64,000 nt of DNA from Rothia nasimurium (GCF_928392795.1 NZ_CAKMTJ010000001.1:554259-618258), one strand, 5' to 3'; positions 7,826 to 18,406 are shown, counted from the first letter of the stretch. Notes: generated by a model not told the origin, from the sequence alone. Program-made: numbers and translations.

Positions 7826-8180
7826 TTGCAATGACCCGGCCATCACCGGCGAGCAATCCGGAAGAACAGGTTATACCTGCACACCCCCGTAAATTCGTTG
7901 CGACGAGGGGAGTGCGCGGAATAGATATAACCCCAGTAGACCCGGACGGGTAAGCCCGAAACAGCTGTCATGAAGCGACTGATAACCGGTTCGACCCTGC
8001 GCTGGGCGCAACCTGCCTCATCTCACGAGACGGTAGGTTGCCCCGGCGCAGACCCATACCCGCCCGCGCTTTTTCGGCGCGGCTCGGGGTGGGGTCGAGC
8101 CGGTTGATGTAAGCAAGGTGGTACCGCGCAGGTGCTTGCCCGTCGAGCGGACGGGGGAGGGCAGGCGTCCTTGCACCCCA
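7826..8180 (+). promoter_or_regulatory. T-box leader of ileS (ultrashort stem I, actinobacterial type)
   Basis: The leader contains the conserved T-box segment GGTGGTACCGCG at 8117-8128, whose UGG would pair with the uncharged tRNA acceptor end. Upstream, GACCCGGCCATCACCGG holds an ATC codon (7842-7844) that fits the isoleucine specifier of the ultrashort stem I type known from actinobacterial ileS. The downstream CAGGCGTCCTTGC (about 8162-8174) can compete with the antisequestrator stem GCAAG/GCTTGC around the T-box. There is no terminator T-run, which fits translational control. Uncharged tRNA-Ile would be expected to raise IleS synthesis. Confidence 0.92.
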
Positions 8181-8214
8181 AGTACTAGGCAGACAAGAAC
8201 CTAAGGGCGCAACC

Positions 8215-11200
8215 ATGACCAATAAGCCTGTTTACCCCAAGGCAAGTGCAAGCGGAGCCAGTTTTGTGGCCGCTTCCCCCTCTTTCCCCGCACTCGAAGA
8301 AGCAGTGCTGGACTACTGGAAGAATGACGGAACCTTCCAGGCATCCATTGATAACCGCGACGCCGGCGAGAACGGTGCCAACGAGTTCGTCTTCAACGAC
8401 GGCCCTCCCTTTGCTAACGGCCTGCCCCACTACGGCCACCTGCTGACCGGCTACGTCAAGGACCTGGTCGCCCGCTACCAGACCCAGCGCGGCCACAAGG
8501 TCGAGCGTCGCTTTGGCTGGGATACCCACGGCCTGCCCGCTGAGCTGGAAGCGATGAAGCAGCTGGGTATGACCGATAAGCAGCAGATCATCGAGATGGG
8601 CATCGATAACTTCAATGACGCTGCCCGCGCCTCGGTGCTCAAGTACACCAAGGAATGGGAAGAGTACGTCACCCGCCAGGCCCGCTGGGTGGACTTTGAG
8701 AACGACTACAAGACCCTGAACGTGGAGTACATGGAGTCCGTGATCTGGGCTTTCAAGCAGCTTCACGATAAGGGCCTGACCTACGAGGGCTTCCGTGTGC
8801 TGCCCTACTGCTGGAAGGACGAAACCCCGCTCTCGAACCACGAGCTGCGCATGGACGATGACGTCTACAAGGAGCGTCAGGACCCGTCCGTCACCGTGGC
8901 TTTCCGCATCACCGACGACGCTAGCCTGGCTAAGCGCCCCGAGGTTGCCGCCGAACTGGCCGGTGTTGAAGCCCTGGCCTGGACCACCACCCCCTGGACC
9001 CTACCCACCAACCAGGCTCTGGCCGCTGGCCCCGAAATCAGCTACGTTGTTGTGCCCGGCGCCGGTGAGCTAGAAGGACGCCGCTTCCTGCTGGCTGCCG
9101 ACCTGCTGGGCGAGTACGCCAAAGACCTGGGTTATGCGGAGGCTGAGAAGCCCGCGGACGCTGCCCGCGAGGCCGTCCTGGCCACCTACACCGGTGCCCA
9201 GCTGGAGGGCGTGCGCTATGCACCCCTGTGGGACTACTTCACCGACACCGAGAAGTTCGGCACCGACAAGGCCTGGCAGATCCTGGTCGCTGACTACGTG
9301 ACCACCACCGACGGTACCGGCCTGGTTCACCAGGCTCCCGCCTACGGTGAGGACGACCAGAAGGTCTGTGAGGGCTACGGTATTCCCGTGATCCTTTCCA
9401 TCGACGAGGGTGCCAAGTTCCTGGACCTCTTCGCCGACTCTTCCCTGGCCGCCGGTGCCCCCCTGGCTGAGATCGCCGGCGTCCAGATTTTCGAGGCTAA
9501 CCGCACCATCATCAACACCCTCAAGGCAGACGGTGTGCTGATTCGCGAGAAGTCTTACGTTCACTCCTACCCCCACTGCTGGCGCTGCCGCACCCCCCTG
9601 GTCTACCGCGCCATCACCTCCTGGTACGTGCGCGTGACCGACTTCAAGGGCCGCATGAGCGAGCTGAACGAGGACATCAACTGGATCCCCGAGAACGTCA
9701 AGCACGGCCAGTTCGGCAAGTGGGTTGAGAACGCCCGCGACTGGTCCATCTCGCGTAACCGCTTCTGGGGATCCCCGATCCCGGTCTGGGTCTCTGACGA
9801 CCCCAACTACCCCCGCACCGACGTCTACGGCTCCCTGGCTGAGCTCGAAGCCGACTTCGGCCGCCTGCCCCTGAACAAGGACGGCGAAGTCGACCTGCAT
9901 CGCCCCTACATCGACGAGCTGACCCGCCCCAACCCGGACGACCCCACCGGCAAGTCCACCATGCGCCGCGTGGAGGACGTACTGGACGTCTGGTTCGACT
10001 CCGGCTCCATGCCCTTTGCCCAGTTCCACTACCCCTTCGAAAACAAGGAGTGGTTCGAGGCCCACTACCCGGCAGACTTCATCGTTGAGTACATCGGTCA
10101 GACCCGCGGCTGGTTCTACACCATGCACATTCTGGCCACCGCCCTCTTCGACCGCACCGCCTTTGAGAACGTCATTGCCCACGGCATCGTGCTGGGCTCG
10201 GACGGCCAGAAGATGTCTAAGTCCCTGCGCAACTACCCGGACGTCTCTGAGGTTCTGGATCGCGACGGTTCGGACGCCATGCGCTGGTTCCTGATGTCGT
10301 CCCCGATTCTGCGCGGCGGCAACCTGATTGTGACTGAGCAGGGCATCCGCGAGGGCGTCCGCCAGGTCATGCTGCCCCTGTGGAACGTCTACCACTTCTT
10401 CGCCCTCTACACCAATGCCGCCAATGGCGGCGCAGGCTACGAGGCCAAGCTGGTTACCGAGGCCGAGCACGTTATGGACCGCTTCATCCTGGGCAAGACC
10501 CGCCAGCTGGTTGCCGAGGTCACCGAGGCTATGGACGCCTACGACGTCTCAGCCGCCTGCGAGGCCCTGCGTACCTATACCGATGCCCTGACCAACTGGT
10601 ACGTGCGCCGTTCCCGCGAGCGCTTCTTCAACGAAGACACCGCGGCTTTCGACGTGCTCTACACCGCTTTGGTGACCTTCGTGAAGATGGCGGCCCCCCT
10701 GCTGCCCCTGACCACCGAGGAAATCTATCGCGGTCTGACCGGGGAGCGTTCGGTTCACCTGACCGACCTGCCCTCACCTGCGGATTTCAAGGACGAGGCT
10801 GAGCTGCTGGCCCTGATGGAGACCACCCGCGCTGTCGCTTCTGCCGGTTCTGCCCTGCGTAAGGCCCACAAGCTGCGCGTGCGCCAGCCCCTGGCAGCCC
10901 TGACCGTGGCGGTTGCCGGTGGCAAGGACCTGGCTGGTACCTTTGAGTCAATCATCGCTGATGAGCTCAACATCAAGGCGGTTGAGCTTCTGGACGCTGC
11001 CGAGGTGGCTCCTGCCGACTTCGGTATCTCCCAGCAGCTCAAGGTCAATGCCCGCGCCGCAGGCCCCCGTCTGGGCAAGCAGGTGCAGGTTGCCATTAAG
11101 GCTTCTAAGAGCGGGGACTGGAAGGTCACCGAGGACGGCACCGTTGTGGTGGGTGCCGACAACATGGCTCTGGAGCCGGGCGAGTACGAGCTTGAAACCG

Positions 11201-11517
11201 TGGTCGCAGAAACCGACGGCGCTGCAGAGCGCGCCGTCTCGGTTCTGCCCGGCGGCGGCTTCCTGGTACTCGACACCACCCTCACCGACGAGCTGCGCGC
11301 CGAGGGTACTGCCCGCGACGCCGTCCGCGCCATCCAGTCCGAGCGTAAGGACGCCGGCCTGAACGTCTCAGACCGCATCGAGCTGACCATCACCGCCCCC
11401 GCCGCTGACCTCGAAGCTATCAAGAAGCACGAGGAACTGGTGGCCGGTGAGACCCTGGCTGTGGCCGTGACCTACCTCGAGGGCGCTGAATTCTCAGCGA
11501 CCGTGAAGAAGGCATAA
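8215..11517 (+). CDS. ileS: Isoleucyl-tRNA synthetase
   Basis: It charges tRNA-Ile with isoleucine and edits misactivated valine. The HIGH-type motif is PHYGH near residue 72 and KMSKS is near 665-669, with the class I Rossmann domain split by the CP1 editing domain; the anticodon-binding helical domain follows. At 1100 residues it has the long, eukaryote-like (type 2) architecture, a class generally less sensitive to mupirocin (an inference for this protein). The start is ATG 8215 with only a weak GG-rich site upstream, consistent with T-box control of translation. The stop codon abuts the ATG of folC. Confidence 0.98.
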   Translation: MTNKPVYPKASASGASFVAASPSFPALEEAVLDYWKNDGTFQASIDNRDAGENGANEFVFNDGPPFANGLPHYGHLLTGYVKDLVARYQTQRGHKVERRFGWDTHGLPAELEAMKQLGMTDKQQIIEMGIDNFNDAARASVLKYTKEWEEYVTRQARWVDFENDYKTLNVEYMESVIWAFKQLHDKGLTYEGFRVLPYCWKDETPLSNHELRMDDDVYKERQDPSVTVAFRITDDASLAKRPEVAAELAGVEALAWTTTPWTLPTNQALAAGPEISYVVVPGAGELEGRRFLLAADLLGEYAKDLGYAEAEKPADAAREAVLATYTGAQLEGVRYAPLWDYFTDTEKFGTDKAWQILVADYVTTTDGTGLVHQAPAYGEDDQKVCEGYGIPVILSIDEGAKFLDLFADSSLAAGAPLAEIAGVQIFEANRTIINTLKADGVLIREKSYVHSYPHCWRCRTPLVYRAITSWYVRVTDFKGRMSELNEDINWIPENVKHGQFGKWVENARDWSISRNRFWGSPIPVWVSDDPNYPRTDVYGSLAELEADFGRLPLNKDGEVDLHRPYIDELTRPNPDDPTGKSTMRRVEDVLDVWFDSGSMPFAQFHYPFENKEWFEAHYPADFIVEYIGQTRGWFYTMHILATALFDRTAFENVIAHGIVLGSDGQKMSKSLRNYPDVSEVLDRDGSDAMRWFLMSSPILRGGNLIVTEQGIREGVRQVMLPLWNVYHFFALYTNAANGGAGYEAKLVTEAEHVMDRFILGKTRQLVAEVTEAMDAYDVSAACEALRTYTDALTNWYVRRSRERFFNEDTAAFDVLYTALVTFVKMAAPLLPLTTEEIYRGLTGERSVHLTDLPSPADFKDEAELLALMETTRAVASAGSALRKAHKLRVRQPLAALTVAVAGGKDLAGTFESIIADELNIKAVELLDAAEVAPADFGISQQLKVNARAAGPRLGKQVQVAIKASKSGDWKVTEDGTVVVGADNMALEPGEYELETVVAETDGAAERAVSVLPGGGFLVLDTTLTDELRAEGTARDAVRAIQSERKDAGLNVSDRIELTITAPAADLEAIKKHEELVAGETLAVAVTYLEGAEFSATVKKA

Positions 11518-12942
11518 ATGACCAAGGACAACATGGAGCTTGACCCCGTGTTTGCCGAGATTGCTGCCGAGGGCGCTCGCGCTGACGATGCCCTCGGCGT
11601 AGCCTCGGTCTACGCCGATCTGCTGGCTCGTGCCCCCGAGCACAAGATGGCCCCCCGCCTCGACGCGATGACCCGTGCCGTGGAAATTCTGGGCGAACCT
11701 AACAAGGCAGCCCCGGTCATCCACATCACCGGCACCAACGGCAAAACCTCAACCGCCCGCATGATTGAGCGCCTGCTCATGGCGCACGACATCCGTGTGG
11801 GCCGCTACACCAGCCCCCATATTTCCAAGGTCACCGAGCGGATCTCGATTGACGGGGCGCCCGTGGCAGATTCCACCTTTGTGCGTATCTGGGGCGAGAT
11901 TCAGCCCTACCTGCAAATCGTGGACGCTGAACTTGAGGCAGCCGGTGCCCCCCGCATCACCTACTTTGAAGCCCTCACCATCCTGGCTTTTGCGATTTTC
12001 GCCGACGAGCCGGTGGACGTGATGGTACTTGAGGTGGGTATTGGGGGCTCCTGGGACGCCACCAACGTCGCCGACGCTACCGTATCGGTGGTTACCCCCA
12101 TTGGCCTGGACCACACCGACATGCTGGGGGAGACCCTCGCCGAAATTGCCGGTGAGAAGGCAGGGATTATTAAGGACGGCGGCTTCCTCATCTCCGCTGC
12201 CCAGGACCCGTCCGCCGCCCAGGTCCTGCTCGAAGCCGCTCGCGCCCACAACGCCGACTACCGCTTTGAAGGCGTAGAGTTCGGCGCTGTCGACCGCACC
12301 GCCGGTGTGGGCGGGCAGCTGCTCACCATCCAGGGGCTAGCTGGCCGCTACGAAGACATAGCCCTGCCCCTCTTCGGTGCCCACCAGGCCCAGAACGCCG
12401 CCGTGGCCCTGGCCGCGGTTGAGGCCTTCTTGGGCGGGGGAGAGAAGGAACTGAGCCTCGACCTCATCAAGCTGGCCTTTGGCGAGGTGCGCTCGCCGGG
12501 CCGCCTAGAGGTAGCCCGCACCGAGCCGCCCGTGGTGCTTGATGCCGCCCACAACCCCCACGGTGTCGCTGCTTCGGCAGCCGCCTTCAAGGAGTCCTTC
12601 AGCTTCGAAGAACTGCACCTGGTGGTGGGTATCCTGGGTGAAAAGGACGCCGCGACCATGCTGAACCTGCTCTTTGACGAGTACGTTGATCGGGCAGAGT
12701 GGCGCACGGTACTGCACCTGACCAAGTCAGACTCTCCGCGTGCCATTGCCCCGGAAGAGCTTGCCGAGCTGGCCCTCGACGCTGGTTTTGATGAAGACAC
12801 CATCGAGACCTACGAGAACATCCCCGATGCCCTGTCTGCGGCGGTGACGGCAGCAGCCGATGTGCCCAACCTGAACTCCGCGGTACTGGTCACCGGCTCC
12901 ATCACCGTGGTGGGCGAAGCTAGTACCCTGCTCGGACTGTAA
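11518..12942 (+). CDS. folC: Folylpolyglutamate synthase / dihydrofolate synthase
   Basis: A Mur-ligase-family enzyme that adds glutamate to folates and, in many bacteria, makes dihydrofolate from dihydropteroate. The ATP loop HITGTNGKTSTARMI starts near residue 69. The glycine-rich DVMVLEVGIGGSWDATNV and LDAAHNPHGVAA motifs are characteristic of FolC. The 474-residue length is normal for actinobacteria. The ATG follows the ileS stop with no gap, so the two are probably co-transcribed and translationally coupled. DUF4233 and ndk follow. Confidence 0.96.
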   Translation: MTKDNMELDPVFAEIAAEGARADDALGVASVYADLLARAPEHKMAPRLDAMTRAVEILGEPNKAAPVIHITGTNGKTSTARMIERLLMAHDIRVGRYTSPHISKVTERISIDGAPVADSTFVRIWGEIQPYLQIVDAELEAAGAPRITYFEALTILAFAIFADEPVDVMVLEVGIGGSWDATNVADATVSVVTPIGLDHTDMLGETLAEIAGEKAGIIKDGGFLISAAQDPSAAQVLLEAARAHNADYRFEGVEFGAVDRTAGVGGQLLTIQGLAGRYEDIALPLFGAHQAQNAAVALAAVEAFLGGGEKELSLDLIKLAFGEVRSPGRLEVARTEPPVVLDAAHNPHGVAASAAAFKESFSFEELHLVVGILGEKDAATMLNLLFDEYVDRAEWRTVLHLTKSDSPRAIAPEELAELALDAGFDEDTIETYENIPDALSAAVTAAADVPNLNSAVLVTGSITVVGEASTLLGL

Positions 12943-12949
12943 AGGAGAG

Positions 12950-13390
12950 ATGATGGCGAGAATGACGCGCGCCCAGCGCGAATGGCGCCCGGGCCAGCCG
13001 AAAAAGCAGCGCTCTATCAAGGTCATGTTTACCTCGATGGTGCTCTCACTCGAAGCCCTGGTTGCCTTCTTTGCAACCCTGGCCATCTTTGGCCACCACT
13101 TCAACGACCCCACCTGGGTCAAGGTAGTCATTTGGGTACTGGGTCTAGCTCTGGTAGCGGCCCTGCTAGTCACCCCGGCCTTCCTGAAGAAGCCCTGGGG
13201 CTACCACCTGGGCTACGGTCTGCAGGCTGCCCTGATTCTGGTTGGTTTTGCCCTGCCCTCCATGTTCTTTGTGGGAGCGGCTTTTGCTGTGGCCTACTGG
13301 TACGGGGTGACGCGCGGTGCCCGCCTGGACGCCGAGAACGCCGTCCGCGCCAAAGAGCAGGAGGAATGGGAGAAGGCTAACCCCGCCTAG
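12950..13390 (+). CDS. DUF4233 membrane protein
   Basis: A 146-residue integral membrane protein with about four hydrophobic segments (from SLEALVAFFATLAIFG onward) and a basic, charged N-terminus (MTRAQREWRPGQPKKQRSIK). It fits the DUF4233 family, which commonly sits between folC and ndk in Micrococcales; its function is unknown. The AAGGAG site ends just before two in-frame ATG codons at 12950 and 12953, so the exact start is uncertain by one residue. It is 7 nt downstream of folC. Confidence 0.9.
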   Translation: MMARMTRAQREWRPGQPKKQRSIKVMFTSMVLSLEALVAFFATLAIFGHHFNDPTWVKVVIWVLGLALVAALLVTPAFLKKPWGYHLGYGLQAALILVGFALPSMFFVGAAFAVAYWYGVTRGARLDAENAVRAKEQEEWEKANPA

Positions 13391-13448
13391 CGGGGCGTCT
13401 GGTAGGGTAAGGGTGAAAACTCACCCTGACCTATCAAAGGAGATTGTC

Positions 13449-13865
13449 ATGACCGAGCGTACCCTGATTCTGGTCAAGCCCGACGGTGTGGAGCGTAACC
13501 TCACCGGCCAGGTGCTGGCCCGTTTTGAGCGTAAGGGCTACCGCATTGCTGAGCTGAAGATGCTGGTTCCCTCTCGTGAGCTGCTTGAGCAGCACTATGC
13601 GGAACACGAGGGCAAGCCCTTCTACGAGCCCCTGGTGTCTTACATGGGCTCAGGCCCCGTGGTTGCTCTCGTGCTTGAGGGCAACGGCGTGCTTGAGGGC
13701 GCCCGTACTCTCATGGGATCTTCTAACCCCACCACCGCTACCCCCGGAACCATCCGTGGCGACTTCGGTCGTGACTGGGGCGAGAGCGTACAGAAGAACC
13801 TGGTGCACGGTTCAGACTCAGCAGAGTCAGCAGACCGCGAAATCGCGCTCTGGTTCGGTGCCTAA
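13449..13865 (+). CDS. ndk: Nucleoside diphosphate kinase
   Basis: It transfers the terminal phosphate between nucleoside triphosphates and diphosphates through a phosphohistidine. The start is ATG 13449 (MTERTLILVKPDGVER), preceded by AAAGGAG, giving the usual 138 residues; the longer upstream reading is not credible. The catalytic histidine lies in LVHGSDS at about residue 120. It follows the DUF4233 gene and ends the ileS-folC-DUF4233-ndk run at a strong terminator. Confidence 0.97.
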   Translation: MTERTLILVKPDGVERNLTGQVLARFERKGYRIAELKMLVPSRELLEQHYAEHEGKPFYEPLVSYMGSGPVVALVLEGNGVLEGARTLMGSSNPTTATPGTIRGDFGRDWGESVQKNLVHGSDSAESADREIALWFGA

Positions 13866-13885
13866 AAAGACCTGCCGCTAAGCAG

Positions 13886-13925
13886 AAAAAGGCCGGGGCC
13901 CTCGTACTGAGGGCCCCGGCCTTTT
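13886..13925. terminator. Terminator between ndk and the VKOR gene
   Basis: GGCCGGGGCCCTC (13891-13903) and GAGGGCCCCGGCC (13909-13921) form a 13-bp perfect stem with a 5-nt loop. A-run and T-run flanks mean it can serve both convergent genes. Confidence 0.95.
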
Positions 13926-13940
13926 GCTGTGGGGAGGGGT

Positions 13941-14567
13941 TTAGAACATCCCCATAATCACGTCGAAGAAGCGGATGAAGATAATGCCGAAGAGCAAGAT
14001 GTAGACCAGGATGATAGAGAACCAGGTCCAGTTGGGGGCCGCCTGGCGGATGCTCTCAGAAGCTGGAATAACCCCGGCGTGAATATTGCGGGTGGTGACC
14101 TTCACGAAAATTGCGGTCTGCATAATCCACACAATCATGCAGAAGAGGCAGAGGGCGTTGATATCGAAGGTGGTATTGTACCAGAGCCAGAGCACAAAGG
14201 CCATGGCCAGGGTGTGGCCCACCTGCATGGCTACCCAGTACCAGCGGGCGAAGGACGCCCCGGCAATAAGGGCGGTGGAGATAGCCAGCACGATAGCGTA
14301 ACCGGCGATACCGATAAAGGGGTTGGGGAAGCCAAAGGCTTCTGCCTGCCAGGTGCGCATAACGGTGCCGCAGTTGAGCAGGGCGTTGATATCGCAGACC
14401 GACCGGTGGGCGGCGTCCATGTAAATCTGTAGGCGCTCGTAGACCAGCATGGCGGCGGCTCCGAAGGCCAGCAGGCCGGGAATGAGGGTGAACCAGCCGA
14501 GCTTGCGATCGAGCTGGGCCTGGCTGATACCGCTCTCAGTATCGGGGGTGTTCACGGGGGTAGACAC
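13941..14567 (-). CDS. Vitamin K epoxide reductase family protein
   Basis: A 208-residue membrane protein of the bacterial VKOR family, which reoxidises DsbA-like thiol oxidases and passes electrons to the quinone pool. A loop cysteine pair is visible in SVCDINALLNCGTV near residues 57-67, and the active-site CxxC is in ALCLFCMIVW in a later transmembrane helix. Four or five hydrophobic segments are evident. No DsbA partner is encoded in the window. The gene is convergent with ndk across the shared terminator. The 529-nt region upstream of it also holds the rne leader on the opposite strand. Confidence 0.93.
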   Translation of the reverse strand: MSTPVNTPDTESGISQAQLDRKLGWFTLIPGLLAFGAAAMLVYERLQIYMDAAHRSVCDINALLNCGTVMRTWQAEAFGFPNPFIGIAGYAIVLAISTALIAGASFARWYWVAMQVGHTLAMAFVLWLWYNTTFDINALCLFCMIVWIMQTAIFVKVTTRNIHAGVIPASESIRQAAPNWTWFSIILVYILLFGIIFIRFFDVIMGMF

Positions 14568-15096
14568 AGTGAATCCTTAGGCTGTATAAAACTTTCTTTC
14601 CCCATACTACGGGGCAGGCTCCAAGCCCGCCCGGTTTTGCGGGGCGGGGGCAGGTTTTCTTTACTAAGTTCCCAGGTAAGGACGCCCGGGGCGAGCTGGC
14701 TGGGACAGGGCGGCCCGGTGCGGGGTGAGTTCGGTTCTAGATGGGGTGAAAATAGCGCGGGTGTGAGAGAATGGGTGTGGTAGTGTGCCGCCCGCACGCG
14801 GTAGCGCTACCCAGCAGGCACCCCGAAACGGCCGGTGACGCACTGCCTACCCGCAGGCGTCCTTACCGTCAAGCCCCAGCAAGTGCAGCCCTAGCGCTGC
14901 CTCGGGTTGTTGCCGCTGGCCCGGCTCCCCTCGGCATGGAGCACAGAAGCCTTGACCTGCCGAGTACGCCAAGGAGCTCACGGTTGAGCCGGGTAGCCAA
15001 GGATTTCGGCGGACCACCTTCAGGGTAGGGACCGCCGACTACAGGCAAGACCACTGGTGCGGCAGGGGCATACGAACACAAGGAGAGTGAACGCTG
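14568..15096 (+). promoter_or_regulatory. Long leader/promoter region of rne
   Basis: A 529-nt gap separates the VKOR start from rne. From about 14770 on it is GC-rich and can form several stems, for example GGCGG (near 15008) with CCGCC (near 15031). A ribosome binding site (AAGGAG) lies near 15080. It resembles a structured 5' leader of the kind that allows RNase E autoregulation in other bacteria, but I cannot match it to a named motif. No open frame here looks real. Confidence 0.4.
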
Positions 15097-18000
15097 ATGA
15101 GCAGCGAACAGTCCGAGGTTGTAGAAAACCTCGAAGAAACCCAGGCTGCAGAAGCTACCGCAGCCGCTGAACAGGTTGCCGAAGTAAGCACCGAGGTGGA
15201 AGAGACTCAGGCCAAGGGCCCCGAAGCGAAGGCCGTTGTACAGGCTGAAGAAACCGAGTCTGCCGAAGAAGCTACAGAAGAGGCAGCAGAAACTGAGGCA
15301 GAGTCTGCAGAAGCAGAAGAAGCCCCTGCCGAAACCGCTGAAGAGCCTGCCGCTCCTCAGAAGAGCCTGCGTGAGCTCAAGGAAGAAGAGCTAGCCCAGG
15401 TCAACGCGGCTGTGAGCTCAAACAACCTGCTCTTCTACTCGCCCAACATGGACGAAATCATGGAGCAGCTGCGGGCCGAAAAGGAAGCCCGCCGTGAGGC
15501 CGAAGAAGCTGAGCGTCGTGAGCGCCGCCTGGCTGACCTTGACCCCGAAATCACCTCCCACCGCCGCCGTCGCCGCCGTCGCGGTGACGCCGACCTTGAA
15601 TTCGAAGGTGGCAGCGAGGGCGACCCCGAGGACACCATTGTTAAGGTGCGCGCCCCCCGCCTGTCTGACTCCCACAGCACCAACCGGGTTACCGGCGTCC
15701 GTGGCTCAACCCGTCTGGAAGCCAAGCGCATCCGCCGCCGCGAAACCCGCGCCACCGGCCGCCGCCGCCAGATCATTACCGAAGCTGAGTTCCTGGCTCG
15801 CCGCGAGTCCGTCGACCGCCAGATGCTGGTCCGCCAGAAGGACGACCGCATCCAGATTGGCGTACTCGAAGACGGCATTTTGGCCGAGCACTTTGTGTCC
15901 AAGACCCAGCAGGACTCCCTGATTGGCAACGTCTACCTGGGCAAGGTCCAGAACGTACTGCCCTCCATGGAAGCTGCCTTCGTCGACATTGGCCGCGGCC
16001 GCAACGCCGTACTCTACGCCGGCGAAGTGAACTGGGACGTCACCGGCCTAGACGGTGCCCCCCGCAAGATCGAAAACGCCCTCAAAGCAGGCGACTCGGT
16101 ACTGGTGCAGGTCACCAAAGACCCCGTCGGCCACAAGGGCGCCCGCCTGACCAGCCAGGTCTCCCTGCCCGGCCGCTACCTGGTCTACGTACCCGGTGGC
16201 TCCATGACCGGTATCTCCCGCAAGCTGCCCGACGTTGAGCGTCAGCGCCTGAAGAAAATCCTCAAGGACCGTCTGCCCGAGGACGCCGGCGTCATCGTCC
16301 GCACCGCCGCAGAAGGTGCCAGCGAAGAAGAGCTGAGCAACGACATCAACCGCCTGCGCGTGCAGTGGGAAGAAATCAAGGCCAAGAGTGAATCCCGCAA
16401 GGTGCTGGCCCCCGAACTGCTCTACCAGGAACCCGACCTGACCATCAAGACCGTGCGTGATGTCTTCAACGAAGACTTCACCTCCATGATGGTGCAGGGC
16501 ACCGACGCCTGGGACTCCATCGAAGCCTACGTCACCTACGTTGCCCCCGATCTGCTGGATCGCCTGAAGAAGTGGGAAGAGGACGACGACCTCTTTGACC
16601 ACTACCGCATCGAAGAGCAGCTGGCCAAGGCCCTGGACCGCAAGGTCTACCTGCCCTCCGGCGGCTCCCTGGTCATCGACCGCACCGAAGCCATGACCGT
16701 GGTGGACGTGAACACCGGCAAGTTCACCGGCTCCGGCGGCAACCTCGAAGAAACCGTCACCAAGAACAACCTCGAAGCAGCCGAAGAAATCGTGCGCCAG
16801 CTGCGCCTGCGTGACATCGGCGGCATCGTGGTCATCGACTTCATCGACATGGTGCTCGAATCTAACCGCGACCTGGTACTCCGCCGCCTGGTAGAGTGCC
16901 TGGGCCGTGACCGCACCAAGCACCAGGTTGCCGAAGTAACCTCCCTGGGCCTGGTACAGATGACCCGCAAGCGCATGGGCACCGGCCTGCTTGAAGTCTT
17001 CTCAGAGCCCTGTGAAGCCTGCGCCGGTCGCGGTATTCTCGTGCATGACCAGCCCCTCAAGGGCCGCTCCGGTGGCGCTAGCGACTTCATCCACCGCGCC
17101 GAACGCGATGACCGCAAGCGCTACCGCAACCAGAAGACCCAGAACCGCCGCGACTTCACCGAGGTTGACGAAGAGACCGAGCAGAAGACCGAGGCCCGCA
17201 AGGCTGCCCTGGCCAACATCGTTGCCGCCAGCGCCCACCACGAGGACGAGCAGGGCGAGACCGAGTCTAAGTCAGCCCGCAAGCGCAAGCGTCGCAAGCG
17301 CAACCGCCGCGCCGAGGCAGGCCTGGAACTGGAGACCCAGCAGAACCAGGACGCCCGCGGCGAGCAGGTGCTCACCATCGGCGACGAGGTCATTGAGCTG
17401 CCTACCGGGGCGGACGCCGACACCGAAGAGAGCATGGGGGAACAGGGCTCCTTCACCCTCGAATCCCTGGCTGCCGTCTTTGACTCCGATGCTGAGAACG
17501 AGACCGAAGGGTCTTCAGAGGAACGCTCAAAGGGCCGTCACCAGTCCAAGCGCCGGGGCGGTAAGAAGCGCGAAGAGATTTCAGCAGATGACTTCTCAGC
17601 CAACTCCGACGCGTCTATGGACGTAGACCCCGAAGTTGACTCCCGCTTCACCCAGAACTCATCCCGACTCGACGCCATCCGCGCAGGCGAAGCCCGCGCC
17701 CGAGCCTCCCAGAAGGCCGGACGCGACTACGAACCCCGCGACGGCGAAGAATCAACTACCTCATCAGGTGAGCGCTCTGGCCGTAACGACCGAGCCGGCC
17801 GTGCAGACCGCACCGACCGCCGCGGCACCCGCAACCAGGACGAGTCAGGTAAGGGCCGCACCCGCAAGCCCCGCCGCGCCTCAAGCTCCGACGTCAAGTA
17901 CGTCGCCCCCATCGAGGTCGTAGCAGACCCAGCCGTCACCGGTGTCGCCACCCCCGGCAAGAAGGTCGAAGCGCCCAGCGAAACCCCTGCCGAGGCGTCC

Positions 18001-18234
18001 GCACCCTCAGCTGCCGCAAGCGAAGCGCCCCGCAAGAAGCGCCGCTCCCGCCGCGCCGTCAGCTCAGGTGCCGGCTCCACCGAGGTACGCACCGAAGAGG
18101 TCAAGGCCGCAACCGGTAGCTCCGTAGTAGCCAGCATCGACCAGGCTACTAAGCCCGCCGCATCCAGCGATGACGCCCCCGTCATGCTCGGCGTCGGCGT
18201 CTCAGCTGCAGATATCAAGCGGGCAGGTAAGTAA
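15097..18234 (+). CDS. rne: Ribonuclease E/G
   Basis: The main endoribonuclease for mRNA decay and rRNA/tRNA maturation. The first ~90 residues are strongly acidic and Ala/Glu-rich, followed by arginine-rich runs. An S1 RNA-binding segment follows (GNVYLGKVQNVLPSMEAAFV near residue 275). The metal-binding catalytic aspartates are in MTVVDVNTGKF near 535 and VVIDFIDMV near 580, and the zinc-link cysteines are in CEACAGRG near 638. After residue ~650 the chain is a disordered, Arg/Glu-rich tail rather than a folded domain. At 1045 residues it has the actinobacterial arrangement with extensions on both ends of the catalytic core. Confidence 0.96.
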   Translation: MSSEQSEVVENLEETQAAEATAAAEQVAEVSTEVEETQAKGPEAKAVVQAEETESAEEATEEAAETEAESAEAEEAPAETAEEPAAPQKSLRELKEEELAQVNAAVSSNNLLFYSPNMDEIMEQLRAEKEARREAEEAERRERRLADLDPEITSHRRRRRRRGDADLEFEGGSEGDPEDTIVKVRAPRLSDSHSTNRVTGVRGSTRLEAKRIRRRETRATGRRRQIITEAEFLARRESVDRQMLVRQKDDRIQIGVLEDGILAEHFVSKTQQDSLIGNVYLGKVQNVLPSMEAAFVDIGRGRNAVLYAGEVNWDVTGLDGAPRKIENALKAGDSVLVQVTKDPVGHKGARLTSQVSLPGRYLVYVPGGSMTGISRKLPDVERQRLKKILKDRLPEDAGVIVRTAAEGASEEELSNDINRLRVQWEEIKAKSESRKVLAPELLYQEPDLTIKTVRDVFNEDFTSMMVQGTDAWDSIEAYVTYVAPDLLDRLKKWEEDDDLFDHYRIEEQLAKALDRKVYLPSGGSLVIDRTEAMTVVDVNTGKFTGSGGNLEETVTKNNLEAAEEIVRQLRLRDIGGIVVIDFIDMVLESNRDLVLRRLVECLGRDRTKHQVAEVTSLGLVQMTRKRMGTGLLEVFSEPCEACAGRGILVHDQPLKGRSGGASDFIHRAERDDRKRYRNQKTQNRRDFTEVDEETEQKTEARKAALANIVAASAHHEDEQGETESKSARKRKRRKRNRRAEAGLELETQQNQDARGEQVLTIGDEVIELPTGADADTEESMGEQGSFTLESLAAVFDSDAENETEGSSEERSKGRHQSKRRGGKKREEISADDFSANSDASMDVDPEVDSRFTQNSSRLDAIRAGEARARASQKAGRDYEPRDGEESTTSSGERSGRNDRAGRADRTDRRGTRNQDESGKGRTRKPRRASSSDVKYVAPIEVVADPAVTGVATPGKKVEAPSETPAEASAPSAAASEAPRKKRRSRRAVSSGAGSTEVRTEEVKAATGSSVVASIDQATKPAASSDDAPVMLGVGVSAADIKRAGK

Positions 18235-18247
18235 GAAGGTAATGAAA

Positions 18248-18355
18248 GGTAAATCAGGCTCGCAGCGAAGCTGCTGGCTCGGCGGCTGGCGTGAATCGCT
18301 TGTGAGCGAAGCGAACCAGCGAGAGGGTCGGCAGCGAGCGCGAGCCTGATTTACC
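18248..18355. repeat. Palindromic repeat element, copy 1
   Basis: Outer arms GGTAAATCAGGCTCG (18248-18262) and CGAGCCTGATTTACC (18341-18355) are perfect inverted repeats. The core contains GGCTGGCGTGAATCGCT and GCGAGAGGGTCGGCAGCGAG, both also found at 58165-58340. It lies just after the rne stop, in the 18235-18647 gap. Confidence 0.88.
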
Positions 18356-18406
18356 GTCACCCGTACCCCTTACTACGCCCTGAGGGCTTCACCACATATC
18401 TTGCCC

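Noticed and set aside
9070..10470. 466-codon open frame antisense to ileS
   Set aside because: It is a shadow of a high-GC gene: the same strand composition gives long open frames opposite ileS, the product is low-complexity (Gly/Val/Leu) and ileS is unquestionable.
16048..16923. 291-codon open frame antisense to rne
   Set aside because: It is opposite the conserved catalytic domain of RNase E; composition artefact.
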